Origin: Caviibacterium pharyngocola
GTDB taxonomy: Bacteria; Pseudomonadota; Gammaproteobacteria; Enterobacterales; Pasteurellaceae
NCBI RefSeq assembly: GCF_002795405.1
Contig: NZ_PHGZ01000004.1
Location: forward strand, 124,001-188,000
Length of the DNA stretch: 64,000 nucleotides
Direction: 5' to 3'
Position 1 is the stretch's first letter. Each line of letters begins with the position of its first letter. The position numbers were made by a program, and so were the translations under genes. Under the pieces are notes generated by a model, which saw only the letters and a list, made by a program, of their open reading frames with translations, was not told the DNA's origin and did no database searches. Below are positions 29,198 to 39,598 of this stretch, piece after piece.

Positions 29198-32011
29198 TTA
29201 CGCAAAATCACGTTTTTCGCCGCTACCTGTGACATTTTCTACACAGCGTCCGCATAGTTCAGGATGTTCAGCATTTGCGCCGATATCCGTTGCATAATGC
29301 CAGCAACGTGGACATTTTTCACCTTCAGCACGTTCTACTTTCACTGCTAAGCCTTTGAGTTCGCCCTCGGCAACATCTGCTTCTGCAAACGGTTTAACAA
29401 TCGCTTGAGAGGTGATTAACACAAAACGTAATTCATTGCCAAGCTGTTCTAATAACGGACGAATATTGTCATCAGCATAAACAGTCACTTTCGCGTCTAA
29501 GCCTGCACCGATTAACTTGTCGTTACGCGCTTGTTCTAATACACGGTTGACTTCTGCACGCACTTTTAACAGTTGTTGCCAGTAGTTGTCGTCCAGTTTG
29601 TCATTTTCACCTAACGAGAATAAGCCTTCATAGAACTCTTCGGTAAAGACAAATTCTGAACGACCTTCAACTTGTGGTAAGTAGCCCCAAATTTCATCTG
29701 CAGTGAAAGATAAAATCGGTGCAATCCAACGCACTAATGCTTCAGAAATATGCCATAACGCTGTTTGGCAGCTGCGGCGAGCAAGGCTGTCCGCTTTGGT
29801 GGTGTATTGGCGGTCTTTGATAATATCAAGATAGAATGAACCCATTTCGATTGAGCAGAAACGCATTAAACGTTGCACAACTGTGTGGAATTGATAGTTA
29901 TCATAAGCTTCTTTAATTTCATTTTGTGCTTCTAACGCACAGCTTACTGCCCAGCGATCGAGCGAGATCATCTCCTCTGGTTCAACTAAATCACGTTTTG
30001 GATCAAAACCGTTTAAGTTAGCCAGCAAGAAACGTGCGGTGTTACGGATACGGCGGTAGGTGTCACCTGCACTATTTAAAATATTGTGTGATACGGCAAT
30101 TTCACCGGTGTAGTCTGTTGAAGCGACCCATAAACGTAAAATATCCGCCCCGTTTTTGTTCCACACTTCGCTTGGTACAATCACATTACCAAGGGATTTC
30201 GACATTTTGCGACCTTTTTCATCTACGGTGAAACCGTGCGTCAACACTTGATTATAAGGCGCTTTGCAGTCTGTTGCGGTGGAAAGCATTAAAGAAGACA
30301 TAAACCAACCACGGTGTTGATCCGAACCCTCTAAATACATATCCGCAGATTTACCGTTAAATTCAGGGCGTTTTGACACCACAGAAGAATAAGTTGACCC
30401 AGAGTCGAACCAAACATCTAAGGTATCAGGTACTTTACGGTAATTTTTTGCGTCATCGCCCAACACTTCCGCAGGATCGAGATCCCACCATGCTTGAATC
30501 CCTTTCTCTTCCACACGTTTTGCAACTTCTTCCAAAATCTCTAAAGTGCGTGGGTGCAGTTCTTCGGTTTCGTTATGCACAAACATGGTCATCGGCACAC
30601 CCCAAGTACGCTGACGGGAAATACACCAGTCAGGACGGTTTGCTACCATTGTGTCAATGCGAGCCTCACCCCAGCTTGGGATCCAACGCACACGTTTGAT
30701 TTCGCCTAACGCTTGCGGCCGTAAACCTTGCGTTTCCATACCGATAAACCATTGTGGTGTCGCACGGAAAATAATCGGCGTTTTGTGTCGCCAGCAATGT
30801 GGATAGCTATGTTTAATTTTAGTTAATTTGAGTAACGCCCCCATTTCTTTGAGCTTTTCAACCACTAAGTCATTGCTTTCAAACACACCTTTGCCTGCAA
30901 AGAATGGCACGTCTGATTTGAATTTACCGTCGTTGGCAATTAAGCCTGCCATTTCTAAGCCATATTTACGGCTGACAATATAGTCGTCTTGACCGTGATC
31001 TGGTGCAGTATGGACTAAGCCCGTACCGCCGTCTGTGGTAACATGGTCGCCTAAAATAAACGGCACGCTGAAATCATAGAATGGGTGATTAAAGCGTAAT
31101 AATTCTAAGTCTTGACCCTTTGCCGAGCCTAATACTTCAACAGATTCTATGCCCGCCGCTTTTTGCACATCTTCCACTAAATCTGTGGCTAAAATTAAGC
31201 GTTCATCACCGAATTGAACAAGTTGATAATCTAAATTCGCATTTAAAGAAATTGCACGGTTAGACGGCAATGTCCAAGGGGTTGTTGTCCAAATCACCGC
31301 AGAAATTGTGCCGTTACCTTTGCCGCTTGCGTTAAATTTTGCTTCTACTTCAGCTACATTGCTTGCTGCAAAACGCACATAAATAGACGGTGAAACTTTA
31401 TCTTCGTATTCCACTTCCGCTTCGGCGAGTGATGAGCCACAATCCAAACACCAATGCACCGGTTTTGAACCTTTGTATAGGTGTCCGTTAGCAATCACTT
31501 TACCTAACGTGCGGATAATTTCTGCTTCGGTGTCGAAGTTCATTGTAAGGTACGGATTATCCCAATCGCCCAACACGCCCATGCGGATAAAGTCCGCTTT
31601 TTGTCCTTCTACTTGCTCTTTAGCGTATTCACGGCATTTTTGACGAAATTCCGCCGCTGAGATTTTCTCGTTTGGTTTACCCACCAAACCTTCTACTTTT
31701 AACTCAATCGGCAAACCGTGGCAGTCCCAACCCGGTACATAAGGGGTGTCGTAACCTAAGGTGGTTTTCGACTTCATAATAATATCTTTCAGAATTTTAT
31801 TAACTGCGTGACCAAGGTGAAGCGTGCCGTTCGCATACGGAGGGCCATCGTGCAAAATAAAGGTTTTCTTGCCTTTAGAGGCTTCACGGATTTTTTGATA
31901 AAGGTTTTTCTCATACCAATTTTTCAACATCGCAGGCTCGCGTTTCGCCAAGTCCCCACGCATCGGAAAGCCTGTTTCAGGCAGGTTTAAAGTGTTTTTG
32001 TAGTCTGTCAT
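29198..32011 (-). CDS. ileS: Isoleucine--tRNA ligase
   Basis: Class I synthetase of 937 residues, the usual bacterial length. The HIGH-type motif appears as [17 protein letters not shown] near residue 60, then the editing domain (about 190-400), the KMSKS loop in [13 protein letters not shown] near residue 605, an anticodon-binding domain, and a C-terminal zinc site (CPRCWHY...CGRC). The usual operon is ribF-ileS-lspA-ispH; here two extra genes separate ribF from ileS. The gene holds no exact uptake signal in 2.8 kb, and its codon choice looks less GCG/CGC-rich than its neighbours. Confidence 0.98.
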   Translation of the reverse strand: MTDYKNTLNLPETGFPMRGDLAKREPAMLKNWYEKNLYQKIREASKGKKTFILHDGPPYANGTLHLGHAVNKILKDIIMKSKTTLGYDTPYVPGWDCHGLPIELKVEGLVGKPNEKISAAEFRQKCREYAKEQVEGQKADFIRMGVLGDWDNPYLTMNFDTEAEIIRTLGKVIANGHLYKGSKPVHWCLDCGSSLAEAEVEYEDKVSPSIYVRFAASNVAEVEAKFNASGKGNGTISAVIWTTTPWTLPSNRAISLNANLDYQLVQFGDERLILATDLVEDVQKAAGIESVEVLGSAKGQDLELLRFNHPFYDFSVPFILGDHVTTDGGTGLVHTAPDHGQDDYIVSRKYGLEMAGLIANDGKFKSDVPFFAGKGVFESNDLVVEKLKEMGALLKLTKIKHSYPHCWRHKTPIIFRATPQWFIGMETQGLRPQALGEIKRVRWIPSWGEARIDTMVANRPDWCISRQRTWGVPMTMFVHNETEELHPRTLEILEEVAKRVEEKGIQAWWDLDPAEVLGDDAKNYRKVPDTLDVWFDSGSTYSSVVSKRPEFNGKSADMYLEGSDQHRGWFMSSLMLSTATDCKAPYNQVLTHGFTVDEKGRKMSKSLGNVIVPSEVWNKNGADILRLWVASTDYTGEIAVSHNILNSAGDTYRRIRNTARFLLANLNGFDPKRDLVEPEEMISLDRWAVSCALEAQNEIKEAYDNYQFHTVVQRLMRFCSIEMGSFYLDIIKDRQYTTKADSLARRSCQTALWHISEALVRWIAPILSFTADEIWGYLPQVEGRSEFVFTEEFYEGLFSLGENDKLDDNYWQQLLKVRAEVNRVLEQARNDKLIGAGLDAKVTVYADDNIRPLLEQLGNELRFVLITSQAIVKPFAEADVAEGELKGLAVKVERAEGEKCPRCWHYATDIGANAEHPELCGRCVENVTGSGEKRDFA

Positions 32012-32023
32012 TTTGTTTTTCCG

Positions 32024-32677
32024 TTAAAGATGAATTTGTTTTAAAATATCCTGTGCTTGTTTGTGATCGCTGATTTGATACAGCTGAACAGTTTTATCTT
32101 CTGCTAATTGTTCAATGCATTGTTGATAGTTGATTGTCATTCGTTCGATTACAGATTTTTCAACAATGCGCGGCAAAGTATTTCCTGCTAAAATTTTCTG
32201 TTCATAACGCATTTGGTTGCGCAAAATACTCAATTCAATATTAGCCGGCAGAGCAATAATGTGAATTTCATATTGTTTTTCTTTCAGAAAATCTAGTAAA
32301 TTGGTTGCTGTTTCTACATTACCAAAGGTTGTTTCATATAAAATATTTAACCGTTTTTCTGTAGCCTTATTTAATAGCGCAGTTGCAAATCGATGTGCAA
32401 AATTTCCCGTTTTCTTGTGGGCTTCATCAAAACCATACTTTTCTCTAAATTCTTTTAATTTAGGATGATATTTACGGTAGTCATCCGCTTGTATCGAGCA
32501 AAAATTCAGTCTGCTTTTTTCCAATAAATTAGCAATACAAGTTGATTTTCCGCTCCCGCTAATTCCGGCAACAATAATGGCAACCGGTTTATTTACCGAA
32601 AATAAATGATATTCTTGAGAAAGTGCGGTGAATAATAACTCAATTTGCTGTTCTGTCGGTTTAATATCTTTTGCCAT
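32024..32677 (-). CDS. Zeta-toxin-like P-loop kinase
   Basis: A 217-residue soluble protein. Walker A is GISGSGKST (residues 38-46). It is followed by QADDYRKYHP (63-72) with an Asp in the position of the zeta substrate Asp, and YETTFGN (114-120) with a Glu where zeta toxins have one, then arginines in the ILRNQMRYEQ segment (152-160). Zeta toxins phosphorylate UDP-N-acetylglucosamine or related sugars and are kept in check by a small antitoxin encoded just upstream. Here a 94-residue gene sits three bases upstream. It could instead be a harmless kinase of the same fold. Confidence 0.7.
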   Translation of the reverse strand: MAKDIKPTEQQIELLFTALSQEYHLFSVNKPVAIIVAGISGSGKSTCIANLLEKSRLNFCSIQADDYRKYHPKLKEFREKYGFDEAHKKTGNFAHRFATALLNKATEKRLNILYETTFGNVETATNLLDFLKEKQYEIHIIALPANIELSILRNQMRYEQKILAGNTLPRIVEKSVIERMTINYQQCIEQLAEDKTVQLYQISDHKQAQDILKQIHL

Positions 32678-32680
32678 AGT

Positions 32681-32965
32681 TTATCCGAAACGACGCTTTT
32701 GATATTTGTCTTGCAACTGTAAAACTTGTTCAACCGTTGGCAAAACCTCAACATAACGTTCCGGCACTAAATTAAAATAAGCGTGTTTTAAATGGCTGAG
32801 CTGATGGTGATCATTTTGACCTTCTTCAGTGTCAAGCGATCCCGTCATAATCATATCCGCCAAAGTATCCGCACAAATCTCGTGGAATACATCGCTAAAA
32901 GGAACGTAATCTTGTTTTAGACTGGCTAAAATTTGTTGTTTTTTTTCTTCAGTTAAAATCATCAT
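32681..32965 (-). CDS. Small protein paired with the zeta-like kinase, possible antitoxin
   Basis: A 94-residue hydrophilic, probably all-helical protein, acidic in the middle (SLDTEEGQNDHHQ), with no signal or membrane segment. It lies between ribF (72 bases) and the zeta-like gene (three bases), so the two small genes are surely co-expressed. Position and size fit an epsilon-type antitoxin, but I see no sequence similarity to known epsilon proteins. The function is unproven. Confidence 0.6.
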   Translation of the reverse strand: MMILTEEKKQQILASLKQDYVPFSDVFHEICADTLADMIMTGSLDTEEGQNDHHQLSHLKHAYFNLVPERYVEVLPTVEQVLQLQDKYQKRRFG

Positions 32966-33037
32966 TCCCCCGAAATATTCGGTAAATCAAACTAAGCATT
33001 ATACGCATAAATCCCTGTCGGTCAAAGGCTCATAAAT

Positions 33038-33970
33038 TTAGGCTTGAAAATAATTTTTCGCCGTAATCACGTCATTTTCGATTTGCTTTTTCAGATCATC
33101 AAAAGACGGGAATTTGATTTCGTTACGAATTTTACGACAAAATTCTACTTGTAGCGTTTGTCCGTACAAATCTCGATTGAAATCAAATAAATGCACTTCC
33201 AGTAATTGTTTGATGCCGTTAATCGTCGGGCGCTTGCCGATATTTGCCACACCTTGCAAAATCTCGCCGGTTTTTAACCGCACTTTAACGGCATAAACCC
33301 CTTTAATCGGGTTGACTTGGCGATGTAAACGGATATTCGCGGTCGGAAAACCGATGGTGCGTCCCAGTTTATTACCGTGCGCCACACGTCCGTAAATTTC
33401 GTAAGGTTTGCCGAGCAGCTGTGCCGCCAGTTCTAAATCGTCCTCCGCTAAGGCTTGGCGAATGGCGGTGCTGCTGATGCGTTGATTTGCTAAGCAAAGG
33501 CTATGATTATCTTCCACCAGAAAACCGTTTTGTTCGCCGGCTTGTTGCAATAAGGCAAAATCGCCGCGACGTTGTGCGCCGAAGCGGAAATCGTCGCCGA
33601 TACTTAAAAATTTTACATTCAGTCGTTTTACCAAACAGTCGGAAATAAATTCCTCGGCGCTTAATTCGGCAAAAGTGCGGTCGAATTTAACGCAAAAAAC
33701 ATAATCTACGCCGATTTTCGCCAAATAATGCAATTTATCGCGCAAACGCATTAAGCGCGCCGGTGCATTTTCGCCTTGAAAATATTCGCTCGGTTGCGGT
33801 TCGAACAACATTACGACCATCGGCAAATCAAGTTGATCCGCTTGGCGACGTAAATGCGCCAGCACGCGTTGATGACCTAAATGCACGCCGTCGAAATTCC
33901 CGATAGTCAAGGCGCAACCGCGCTGGCGTAAATGTTCAGGCAAATTGTGAATACCACGAATAAGTCGCAT
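33038..33970 (-). CDS. ribF: Bifunctional riboflavin kinase / FAD synthetase
   Basis: Makes FMN from riboflavin and then FAD. The 310-residue enzyme has the N-terminal adenylyltransferase domain (LTIGNFDGVHLGHQRVLAHL with the HxGH-type motif; LSIGDDFRFGAQRRGDF; RISSTAIRQAL) and the C-terminal flavokinase domain (GRTIGFPTANIRL, KGVYAVKV, LEVHLFDFNRDLYGQ). The start at 33,970 (MRLIRGIHNL) is preferred to the upstream ATG because it fits the family N-terminus. Confidence 0.96.
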   Translation of the reverse strand: MRLIRGIHNLPEHLRQRGCALTIGNFDGVHLGHQRVLAHLRRQADQLDLPMVVMLFEPQPSEYFQGENAPARLMRLRDKLHYLAKIGVDYVFCVKFDRTFAELSAEEFISDCLVKRLNVKFLSIGDDFRFGAQRRGDFALLQQAGEQNGFLVEDNHSLCLANQRISSTAIRQALAEDDLELAAQLLGKPYEIYGRVAHGNKLGRTIGFPTANIRLHRQVNPIKGVYAVKVRLKTGEILQGVANIGKRPTINGIKQLLEVHLFDFNRDLYGQTLQVEFCRKIRNEIKFPSFDDLKKQIENDVITAKNYFQA

Positions 33971-34028
33971 TGGATGTTCCGTTTTAAACTGAATGATTCG
34001 GCGTATTATACGCATAAATCCGGTAAGA

Positions 34029-34904
34029 TTAAACTTGCTTTGATTTGAATCGCGCGCGGATTATCGGCGCAAGTGTGGATGCGGCGGTGGCGCCGATAAC
34101 TAAAATAACGCCGATTAAGGTGCTAAGTCGCAGGCGTTCACCGAGCAATAACACCGCCATTATGACGCCGAAAACCGGTTCAAGCGCGCTGATTAGTCCG
34201 GAAACCGCCGCCGAGGTGTCCGGCAAGCCTTTATACCATAATTTATATGCCAGCCAAGTACAGCCGACGCCTAAATACAACACGCCTAAAATGCCGCTGA
34301 GATCCGCGCCGATGTGCCAATTTCGCGTTAATAATAAGGTGAAAGGCAGGCATAACAAGGCGCCCAGCACTAAAATCACTGTGGTGTAATATGCCGAAGG
34401 AACATATTTTAATAAGGCTTGGCTCATATGGACGCAAAAAGCGAACACCACAACGCCCGCCAGCACCAACAAACAGCCCCATAAACTGATATCGCCGCCA
34501 GTGTCCGATTCCGATACGATCAAGAAAATGCCCACGAATGCTACGGCGCCCAAGATCCAATGTAACATTGTGGTCGGTCGCCGGAAGAACACATAACCGA
34601 CCAAGACGATAATAATCGGCGCGGCGCCGATCATTGTCACCGCACTTGCCGCCGAGGTGTAATACAAACCGGTAAATTGCAACAACAGCACCGCGGGAAA
34701 ATTAAGTAGCGCTAATAACCACACGCGGCGACGCGAAGAAGGCGGAATCAGGCGATAAGCTTTCGGGAAAAAAGGTAACACGATAAGCGCTGCGATCAAC
34801 AAACGACATTGCACGACAAGTACGGGATCTAAAATTTGCGAGCTGTATTTTCCGGCAATAAAGGCGCTCGCCCAAATCAGCACCGCTAAAATCAGATAAT
34901 GCAT
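34029..34904 (-). CDS. EamA/DMT-superfamily transporter
   Basis: A 291-residue inner-membrane protein with about ten helices, arranged as two EamA repeats (residues 3-125 and 140-280); each repeat ends in a helix rich in Gly and Ala (SAASAVTMIGAAPIIIVLVGYVF; AAVSGLISALEPVFGVIMAVLLLGERL). Members export metabolites or amino acids, and the substrate cannot be told from sequence. It lies upstream of ribF on the same strand, with a 58-base gap. Confidence 0.85.
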   Translation of the reverse strand: MHYLILAVLIWASAFIAGKYSSQILDPVLVVQCRLLIAALIVLPFFPKAYRLIPPSSRRRVWLLALLNFPAVLLLQFTGLYYTSAASAVTMIGAAPIIIVLVGYVFFRRPTTMLHWILGAVAFVGIFLIVSESDTGGDISLWGCLLVLAGVVVFAFCVHMSQALLKYVPSAYYTTVILVLGALLCLPFTLLLTRNWHIGADLSGILGVLYLGVGCTWLAYKLWYKGLPDTSAAVSGLISALEPVFGVIMAVLLLGERLRLSTLIGVILVIGATAASTLAPIIRARFKSKQV

Positions 34905-34974
34905 TGCGCCTCCCGTGAGAAAATTAAAATTCGGATTCGTCGGTTAAATCGGGCGAACTTCGTTCAAAAAGGAT

Positions 34975-35538
34975 TTAACCGAAAGCGTGATGTTCGATCA
35001 AAATACTGATTGCAATGCCGATAAGAATGAGGCCGCCGAGCAATTCGGCTTTGCTTTTTAATTTTGCGCCCAATAAATGACCGCTCTTTACGCCGACAAT
35101 GCACATTGCCATTGTGATCAACCCGATAATGGCTACCGCCGACCAAATATCCACCGATAAAAACGCGAAAGACACGCCGACGGCAAGGGCGTCGATACTG
35201 GTCGCCAATCCTAACGCAAATAAGGATTTTGCGCTAAAATCCGTACCGGCACAAGGTTCGTCTTTTTTGCTTAAAGCTTCTTTCAGCATATTCACGCCGA
35301 TTAAACTCAACAAGCCGAAAGACAACCAATGATCTACTTCTTTGATGGTTTCGCTAAATTGCACGCCCAACAAAAAGCCCAATAACGGCATTCCCGCTTG
35401 AAACGCGCCGAAATAAACGCCGGTTTTCAAGGCATTTCGCCACTGAAAGGAAGAACAAGCCAAGCCCTTACAAATCGATACCGCAAAAGCATCCATTGAT
35501 AACCCGAAAGCTATCGCCCACAACGCATAAACGCTCAT
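34975..35538 (-). CDS. mntP: Manganese efflux pump MntP
   Basis: A 187-residue inner-membrane protein with six helices in two repeats, each carrying the acidic motif that binds Mn2+: GLSMDAFAVSICKG and GLATSIDALAVGVSFAF. It exports excess Mn2+. No yybP-ykoY manganese riboswitch could be made out in the 130 bases upstream, which hold the mnmE terminator. Confidence 0.92.
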   Translation of the reverse strand: MSVYALWAIAFGLSMDAFAVSICKGLACSSFQWRNALKTGVYFGAFQAGMPLLGFLLGVQFSETIKEVDHWLSFGLLSLIGVNMLKEALSKKDEPCAGTDFSAKSLFALGLATSIDALAVGVSFAFLSVDIWSAVAIIGLITMAMCIVGVKSGHLLGAKLKSKAELLGGLILIGIAISILIEHHAFG

Positions 35539-35622
35539 AAAATAAAAGACCGATCAAAAATCAGAAAAGAATGATTATAGAAGAAAACCCTTTGACGGAA
35601 GTTTATCTAAATCAAAAAAATG

Positions 35623-35665
35623 CAAAAAATTCGGGCGCATTGAATATTTCACGCTGCGCCCGAAT
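35623..35665 (-). terminator. mnmE terminator
   Basis: Minus strand TTCGGGCGCA (35664-35655) pairs with TGCGCCCGAA (35639-35630) across a 15-base loop, then TTTTTTG; 11 bases after the mnmE stop. Confidence 0.8.
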
Positions 35666-35675
35666 CCGAAAAAAC

Positions 35676-37031
35676 TTATTTACCGATACAAAACGAACTG
35701 AAAATATTACCCAACAAATCATCGGAGGTAAATTGTCCGGTGATTTCGCCGAGATAATTTTGCACGATGCGCAATTCTTCCGCCAATAATTCGCCGGCGT
35801 GAAACTCGGTTAATTGAATTAATCCCGTTTGCAAATGTTGCGCCGCATTTTCCAACGCCTCCAAATGGCGACGACGCGCCAAGAACCCGCCTTCGGTGCC
35901 GCTTTGATAGCCCATTGTACGTTTCAAATGCTCGCGCAATATTTCCACGCCGACTTGAGTTTTCGCCGACAACCGAATAATCGTATAACCTTCGGATTCT
36001 TCAATGCCTTCTTTTTCACCGCTTAAATCCGCTTTGTTGCGCACAATGGTTAAGGGAATGTCCGTCGGCAATTTCGTTAAAAATTCTGACCGCACTTGAG
36101 CGAGATTTTGCGTCGAATCCGTGCTGTCCAACATCAATAGAATTCGATCCGCCTGTTCGATTTCGTTCCACGCGCGCACGATCCCGATTCGTTCCACTTC
36201 ATCGGTGGCATCGCGCAAGCCCGCCGTGTCGATAATGTGCAGCGGCATTCCGTCGATATGAATATGCTCGCGCAAAACATCGCGTGTCGTACCGGCAATG
36301 TCGGTCACAATCGCGGCTTCACGTCCGGCAAGGGCATTCAATAAGCTGGATTTGCCCGCATTCGGACGCCCGGCGATCACCACTTTCATTCCTTCGCGTA
36401 AGATCGAACCTTGTTTAGCTTCCGCGCGCACTTGCTCCAGTTGACTGATAATATCGCGTAAATGCCCCTCGATCTTTCCATCAGCGAGGAAATCGATTTC
36501 TTCATCGGGAAAATCGATCGAGGCTTCCACATAAGTGCGCAGATAAATCACGCTATCCACTAATCGATTGATTTTATTTGAAAATTCACCTTGCAGGGAT
36601 TTCAATGCCGAACGCGCCGCTTGCTCGGAACTGGCGTCGATCAAGTCGGCAATGGCTTCCGCTTGAGCCAAGTCCAATTTGTCATTCAAAAACGCTTGTT
36701 CGGAAAATTCGCCCGGACGCGCCAAACGCACGCCCTGAATATGTAAAATACGCTTGAGCAATAAATCCAAAACGATTTGCCCGCCGTGTCCTTGCAATTC
36801 CAACACATCTTCGCCGGTAAACGAATTCGGCGCTTTAAAAAACAGCGCAATACCTTGATCCAATACCGTACCGTCCGTGTCTTTAAACGGCAGATAATTA
36901 GCGATTCGCGGCGCCAAGGTTTTGCCAAGTACGGCTTGCGCCACCGTCGTCGCCAAAGGCCCCGACACGCGTAAAATCCCGACCCCACCGCGACCTATCG
37001 GCGTGGCTTGCGCCACAATGGTTTCTTTCAT
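35676..37031 (-). CDS. mnmE: tRNA uridine-5-carboxymethylaminomethyl modification GTPase
   Basis: With MnmG it modifies U34 in the wobble position of certain tRNAs. The 451 residues show the N-terminal folate-binding domain ([23 protein letters not shown]), a helical domain interrupted by the G domain ([36 protein letters not shown]), and the C-terminal CIGK motif. It is 198 bases downstream of the yidC stop on the same strand, beyond the yidC terminator. Confidence 0.97.
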   Translation of the reverse strand: MKETIVAQATPIGRGGVGILRVSGPLATTVAQAVLGKTLAPRIANYLPFKDTDGTVLDQGIALFFKAPNSFTGEDVLELQGHGGQIVLDLLLKRILHIQGVRLARPGEFSEQAFLNDKLDLAQAEAIADLIDASSEQAARSALKSLQGEFSNKINRLVDSVIYLRTYVEASIDFPDEEIDFLADGKIEGHLRDIISQLEQVRAEAKQGSILREGMKVVIAGRPNAGKSSLLNALAGREAAIVTDIAGTTRDVLREHIHIDGMPLHIIDTAGLRDATDEVERIGIVRAWNEIEQADRILLMLDSTDSTQNLAQVRSEFLTKLPTDIPLTIVRNKADLSGEKEGIEESEGYTIIRLSAKTQVGVEILREHLKRTMGYQSGTEGGFLARRRHLEALENAAQHLQTGLIQLTEFHAGELLAEELRIVQNYLGEITGQFTSDDLLGNIFSSFCIGK

Positions 37032-37111
37032 ATAACACTCTCAAATCCACCGCACTTTTTTTCCGAATTTAACGAAAAGTGCGGTCATTTAAATTGATCT
37101 TTTTTGCATAA

Positions 37112-37141
37112 ACAAAAAGGTATCTTAGTTCGATACCTTTC
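37112..37141 (-). terminator. Terminator of the rpmH-rnpA-yidD-yidC operon
   Basis: Minus strand AAAGGTATC-GAACTAA-GATACCTTT followed by TTGTTTATG. It directly abuts the end of a repeat element (locus D), as at loci A and C. Confidence 0.75.
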
Positions 37142-37191
37142 AGACTGTGACAAAATATTTTTTGGTTAGGGCGTATGCCATACGCCCCTAC
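37142..37191 (-). mobile_element. MITE-like repeat element, locus D (half element)
   Basis: Read on the plus strand: CAGACTGTGACAAAATATTTTTT, then the palindrome GGGCGTATG-C-CATACGCCC, then CTAC. This matches the reverse complement of the right end of the 57-kb element, including its end motif adjacent to the terminator hairpin. The yidC-proximal half and second hairpin copy are not recognisable. Confidence 0.6.
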
Positions 37192-37230
37192 GATATAAAT
37201 AATAAATATATTAAAAATCAATAAATTAAA

Positions 37231-38865
37231 TTATTTACTGCGGGAATGTAACCCTTTTTTCTCTAAACTACGATAAATCAACTGTTGTTGAACGATCGTA
37301 ATTAAGTTGGAGACCAACCAATATAACACTAGACCCGCTGGGAAGAACAAGAAGAATACCATAAAAATCAACGGCATAAAGGTCATTACTTTTTGTTGCA
37401 TCGGATCGGCCACCGGTGTCGGCGACATTTTTTGTAGCAAGAACATAGAGGCGCCCATTAGGATCGGTAAAATGTAATACGGATCTTGCGCCGATAAGTC
37501 TTGAATCCAGCCGAAGAATGGTGCGTGGCGCAATTCTACCGCTTCCATAAACGTCCAGTATAAGGCGATGAAAATCGGCATTTGCAGAAGAATCGGTAAG
37601 CAGCCGCCGAGCGGATTTACTTTTTCTTCTTTATACAGTTTCATCATTTCTTGGCTCATACGTTGACGATCTTCACCGAAACGTTCGCGCATTTCTTGCA
37701 TTTTCGGTTGCAACATCCGCATTTTCGCCATTGAGGTATATTGCGCTTTGGTTAGCGGATATAAAATCGCTTTCACCACCAAGGTAACACCGATAATCGC
37801 CAAACCCCAGTTATGCACTAAACTTTGAATAAAGGTCAATAATTTGAATAGCGGCTTCGCAATAAACCACGCCCAACCGTAATCCACGGTTAAATCCAAG
37901 TGATTCGCCACTTCGCCCATTTGATCTTGCAATTTCGGACCGGTCCATAATTTTGCCGTGATCGTTTCCGTTGCACCTGCCGGCACAGTGGAAATCGGTC
38001 CGCGATAACCGATAGAACCGAGATTATTCGCTTTATCCGTTAAGGTATAAAGTTGGTTATCCGCATCTTGATTCGGGATCCACGCGGAAACGAAATAATG
38101 CTGTAACACAGCGACCCAACCCGCTTTGGTACTGACGGATAAATTGGCTTTTTCCATATCTTCGAAACTGTATTTTTTATAATTGGTTTCGGAAGAAGAA
38201 TAAGCGCCGCCGGTATAAGTCGGCATAGCCATACTGCCGGAACTTTCCACTAAAGTGTGGCGTAATTGGGCGTAAGGTTCCACTTCAATGGTTCTGTCGC
38301 TTTGGTTTTGAATTTCAAAATTCACCGCAACATCATATTCGCCGCGTTTTAACACAAAAATTTTGCGATAAATCACGCCGTCTTTTTCAAACACCAAAGG
38401 TACGGACAATTCGTTTTGACCGTCGGCAAGTTTAAAGGCGTCGCCTTCGATTTGATAAGCCGCACGACCGGCTTTACTGTCGATACCGTCTTTACCGATT
38501 AAACCGCTTTGCGCAATATAAACGTGTTCCGGCGTATTTTTTAACAACGCGAACGGTGTGTTCGAATCCAATTCCGCATCGTATTTTAATAATTCGGAGC
38601 CGATGACATCCCCGCCCAAGGTATCCACTTTTAAACGAAACACATCGTTTTCAAGCGTAATCACCCGACCTTTCACTTGCGTATCGCCGGCAATCGTCGA
38701 GGCGGACGATGCGGAACTTGACGGCACATCGGAGGCTTGGGTTTGAGTTTGTACTTGTTCGCTCGCAACAGGCTTCGGCGTGTGATAATCCAGCTGCCAT
38801 TGCTGATAAACAAGAAAAGAAATAAAGAGTAGTGCGAGCACTAACAGGCTACGTCTTGAATCCAT
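37231..38865 (-). CDS. yidC: Membrane protein insertase YidC
   Basis: Inserts and folds inner-membrane proteins, alone or with SecYEG. The 544-residue protein has an N-terminal helix, a large periplasmic domain (about 60-335), and the conserved five-helix core starting near [30 protein letters not shown]. The hydrophilic-groove Arg lies in that last stretch; [19 protein letters not shown] follows, and a basic C-tail ends LHSRSK. It overlaps the yidD stop by one base (TAATG). Confidence 0.97.
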   Translation of the reverse strand: MDSRRSLLVLALLFISFLVYQQWQLDYHTPKPVASEQVQTQTQASDVPSSSASSASTIAGDTQVKGRVITLENDVFRLKVDTLGGDVIGSELLKYDAELDSNTPFALLKNTPEHVYIAQSGLIGKDGIDSKAGRAAYQIEGDAFKLADGQNELSVPLVFEKDGVIYRKIFVLKRGEYDVAVNFEIQNQSDRTIEVEPYAQLRHTLVESSGSMAMPTYTGGAYSSSETNYKKYSFEDMEKANLSVSTKAGWVAVLQHYFVSAWIPNQDADNQLYTLTDKANNLGSIGYRGPISTVPAGATETITAKLWTGPKLQDQMGEVANHLDLTVDYGWAWFIAKPLFKLLTFIQSLVHNWGLAIIGVTLVVKAILYPLTKAQYTSMAKMRMLQPKMQEMRERFGEDRQRMSQEMMKLYKEEKVNPLGGCLPILLQMPIFIALYWTFMEAVELRHAPFFGWIQDLSAQDPYYILPILMGASMFLLQKMSPTPVADPMQQKVMTFMPLIFMVFFLFFPAGLVLYWLVSNLITIVQQQLIYRSLEKKGLHSRSK

Positions 38866-39125
38866 TATTTGTTCTCTTTTTTGTTATTAATCTTCGGTGG
38901 CACAGGATCGTATCCACCCGCGTGTAAAGGATGACATTTTAATATACGTTTGACGGTAAGCCAACTACCTTTTAACGGTCCGTGAATTTTTAACGCTTCG
39001 ATTCCGTAACAAGAACAGGTCGGGGTAAAGCGACAACGCGGGCCGATCATCGGGCTAATCGCAATTTGATAGAAACGAATCAAGCCGATGAGGATTTTTG
39101 AGCCAATCGAATGTGGCGATGCCAT
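38865..39125 (-). CDS. yidD: Membrane protein insertion efficiency factor YidD
   Basis: An 86-residue amphipathic protein with the family signature [33 protein letters not shown] and three Cys, then [24 protein letters not shown]. It overlaps the end of rnpA by 46 bases, as is typical of this conserved locus. Confidence 0.95.
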   Translation of the reverse strand: MASPHSIGSKILIGLIRFYQIAISPMIGPRCRFTPTCSCYGIEALKIHGPLKGSWLTVKRILKCHPLHAGGYDPVPPKINNKKENK

Positions 39126-39448
39126 AATTTATCCAAGGTTGTAAATAACGTGCGGTTATCCAATTTGCCGATGCCTTGTTTCGCCACAATGACAAAATCG
39201 CAATGCGGCAAACGATGTTGCGTCAAACGAAAGCTTTCGCGACACACACGTTTGATCCGATTTCGATCGTGGGCGCGTTTCAGATGTTTTTTTGCGACGG
39301 TTAAACCCAAACGGCTATGCGTTAAGTTATTCGGACGGGCAAGAATGGTAAGTTCAGGACTGCTCGCACGGAGCGGCTGTTGAAAAACGAATTTAAATTG
39401 AACGGGAGTTAGCAATCGTAACTCCCGAGAAAAGTTTAGCTTAATCAC
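39080..39448 (-). CDS. rnpA: Ribonuclease P protein component
   Basis: Protein cofactor of RNase P that assists M1 RNA in trimming tRNA 5' ends. The 122 residues include [15 protein letters not shown] at the start and the RNR motif region [28 protein letters not shown]. It lies between rpmH (15 bases) and yidD (overlapping). Confidence 0.97.
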   Translation of the reverse strand: MIKLNFSRELRLLTPVQFKFVFQQPLRASSPELTILARPNNLTHSRLGLTVAKKHLKRAHDRNRIKRVCRESFRLTQHRLPHCDFVIVAKQGIGKLDNRTLFTTLDKLWHRHIRLAQKSSSA

Positions 39449-39463
39449 ACCGATAAGGTCGGA

Positions 39464-39598
39464 TTACGCGGATAAACTTTTACGACCTTTAGCGCGACGA
39501 CGAGCTAAAACCTGACGGCCGTTTTTAGTTGCCATACGCGCACGGAAACCGTGAGTACGGCTGCGTTTTAATACGGAAGGTTGGAATGTACGTTTCAT
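39464..39598 (-). CDS. rpmH: 50S ribosomal protein L34
   Basis: A 44-codon gene for a very basic peptide beginning [18 protein letters not shown] and ending [12 protein letters not shown], identical in pattern to bacterial L34. It is first in the rpmH-rnpA-yidD-yidC operon, divergent from dnaA across a 409-base spacer. Confidence 0.97.

Noticed and set aside
34964-35675. Manganese riboswitch before mntP
   Set aside because: The upstream 130 bases contain only the mnmE terminator and AT-rich sequence; no yybP-ykoY-like fold was seen.
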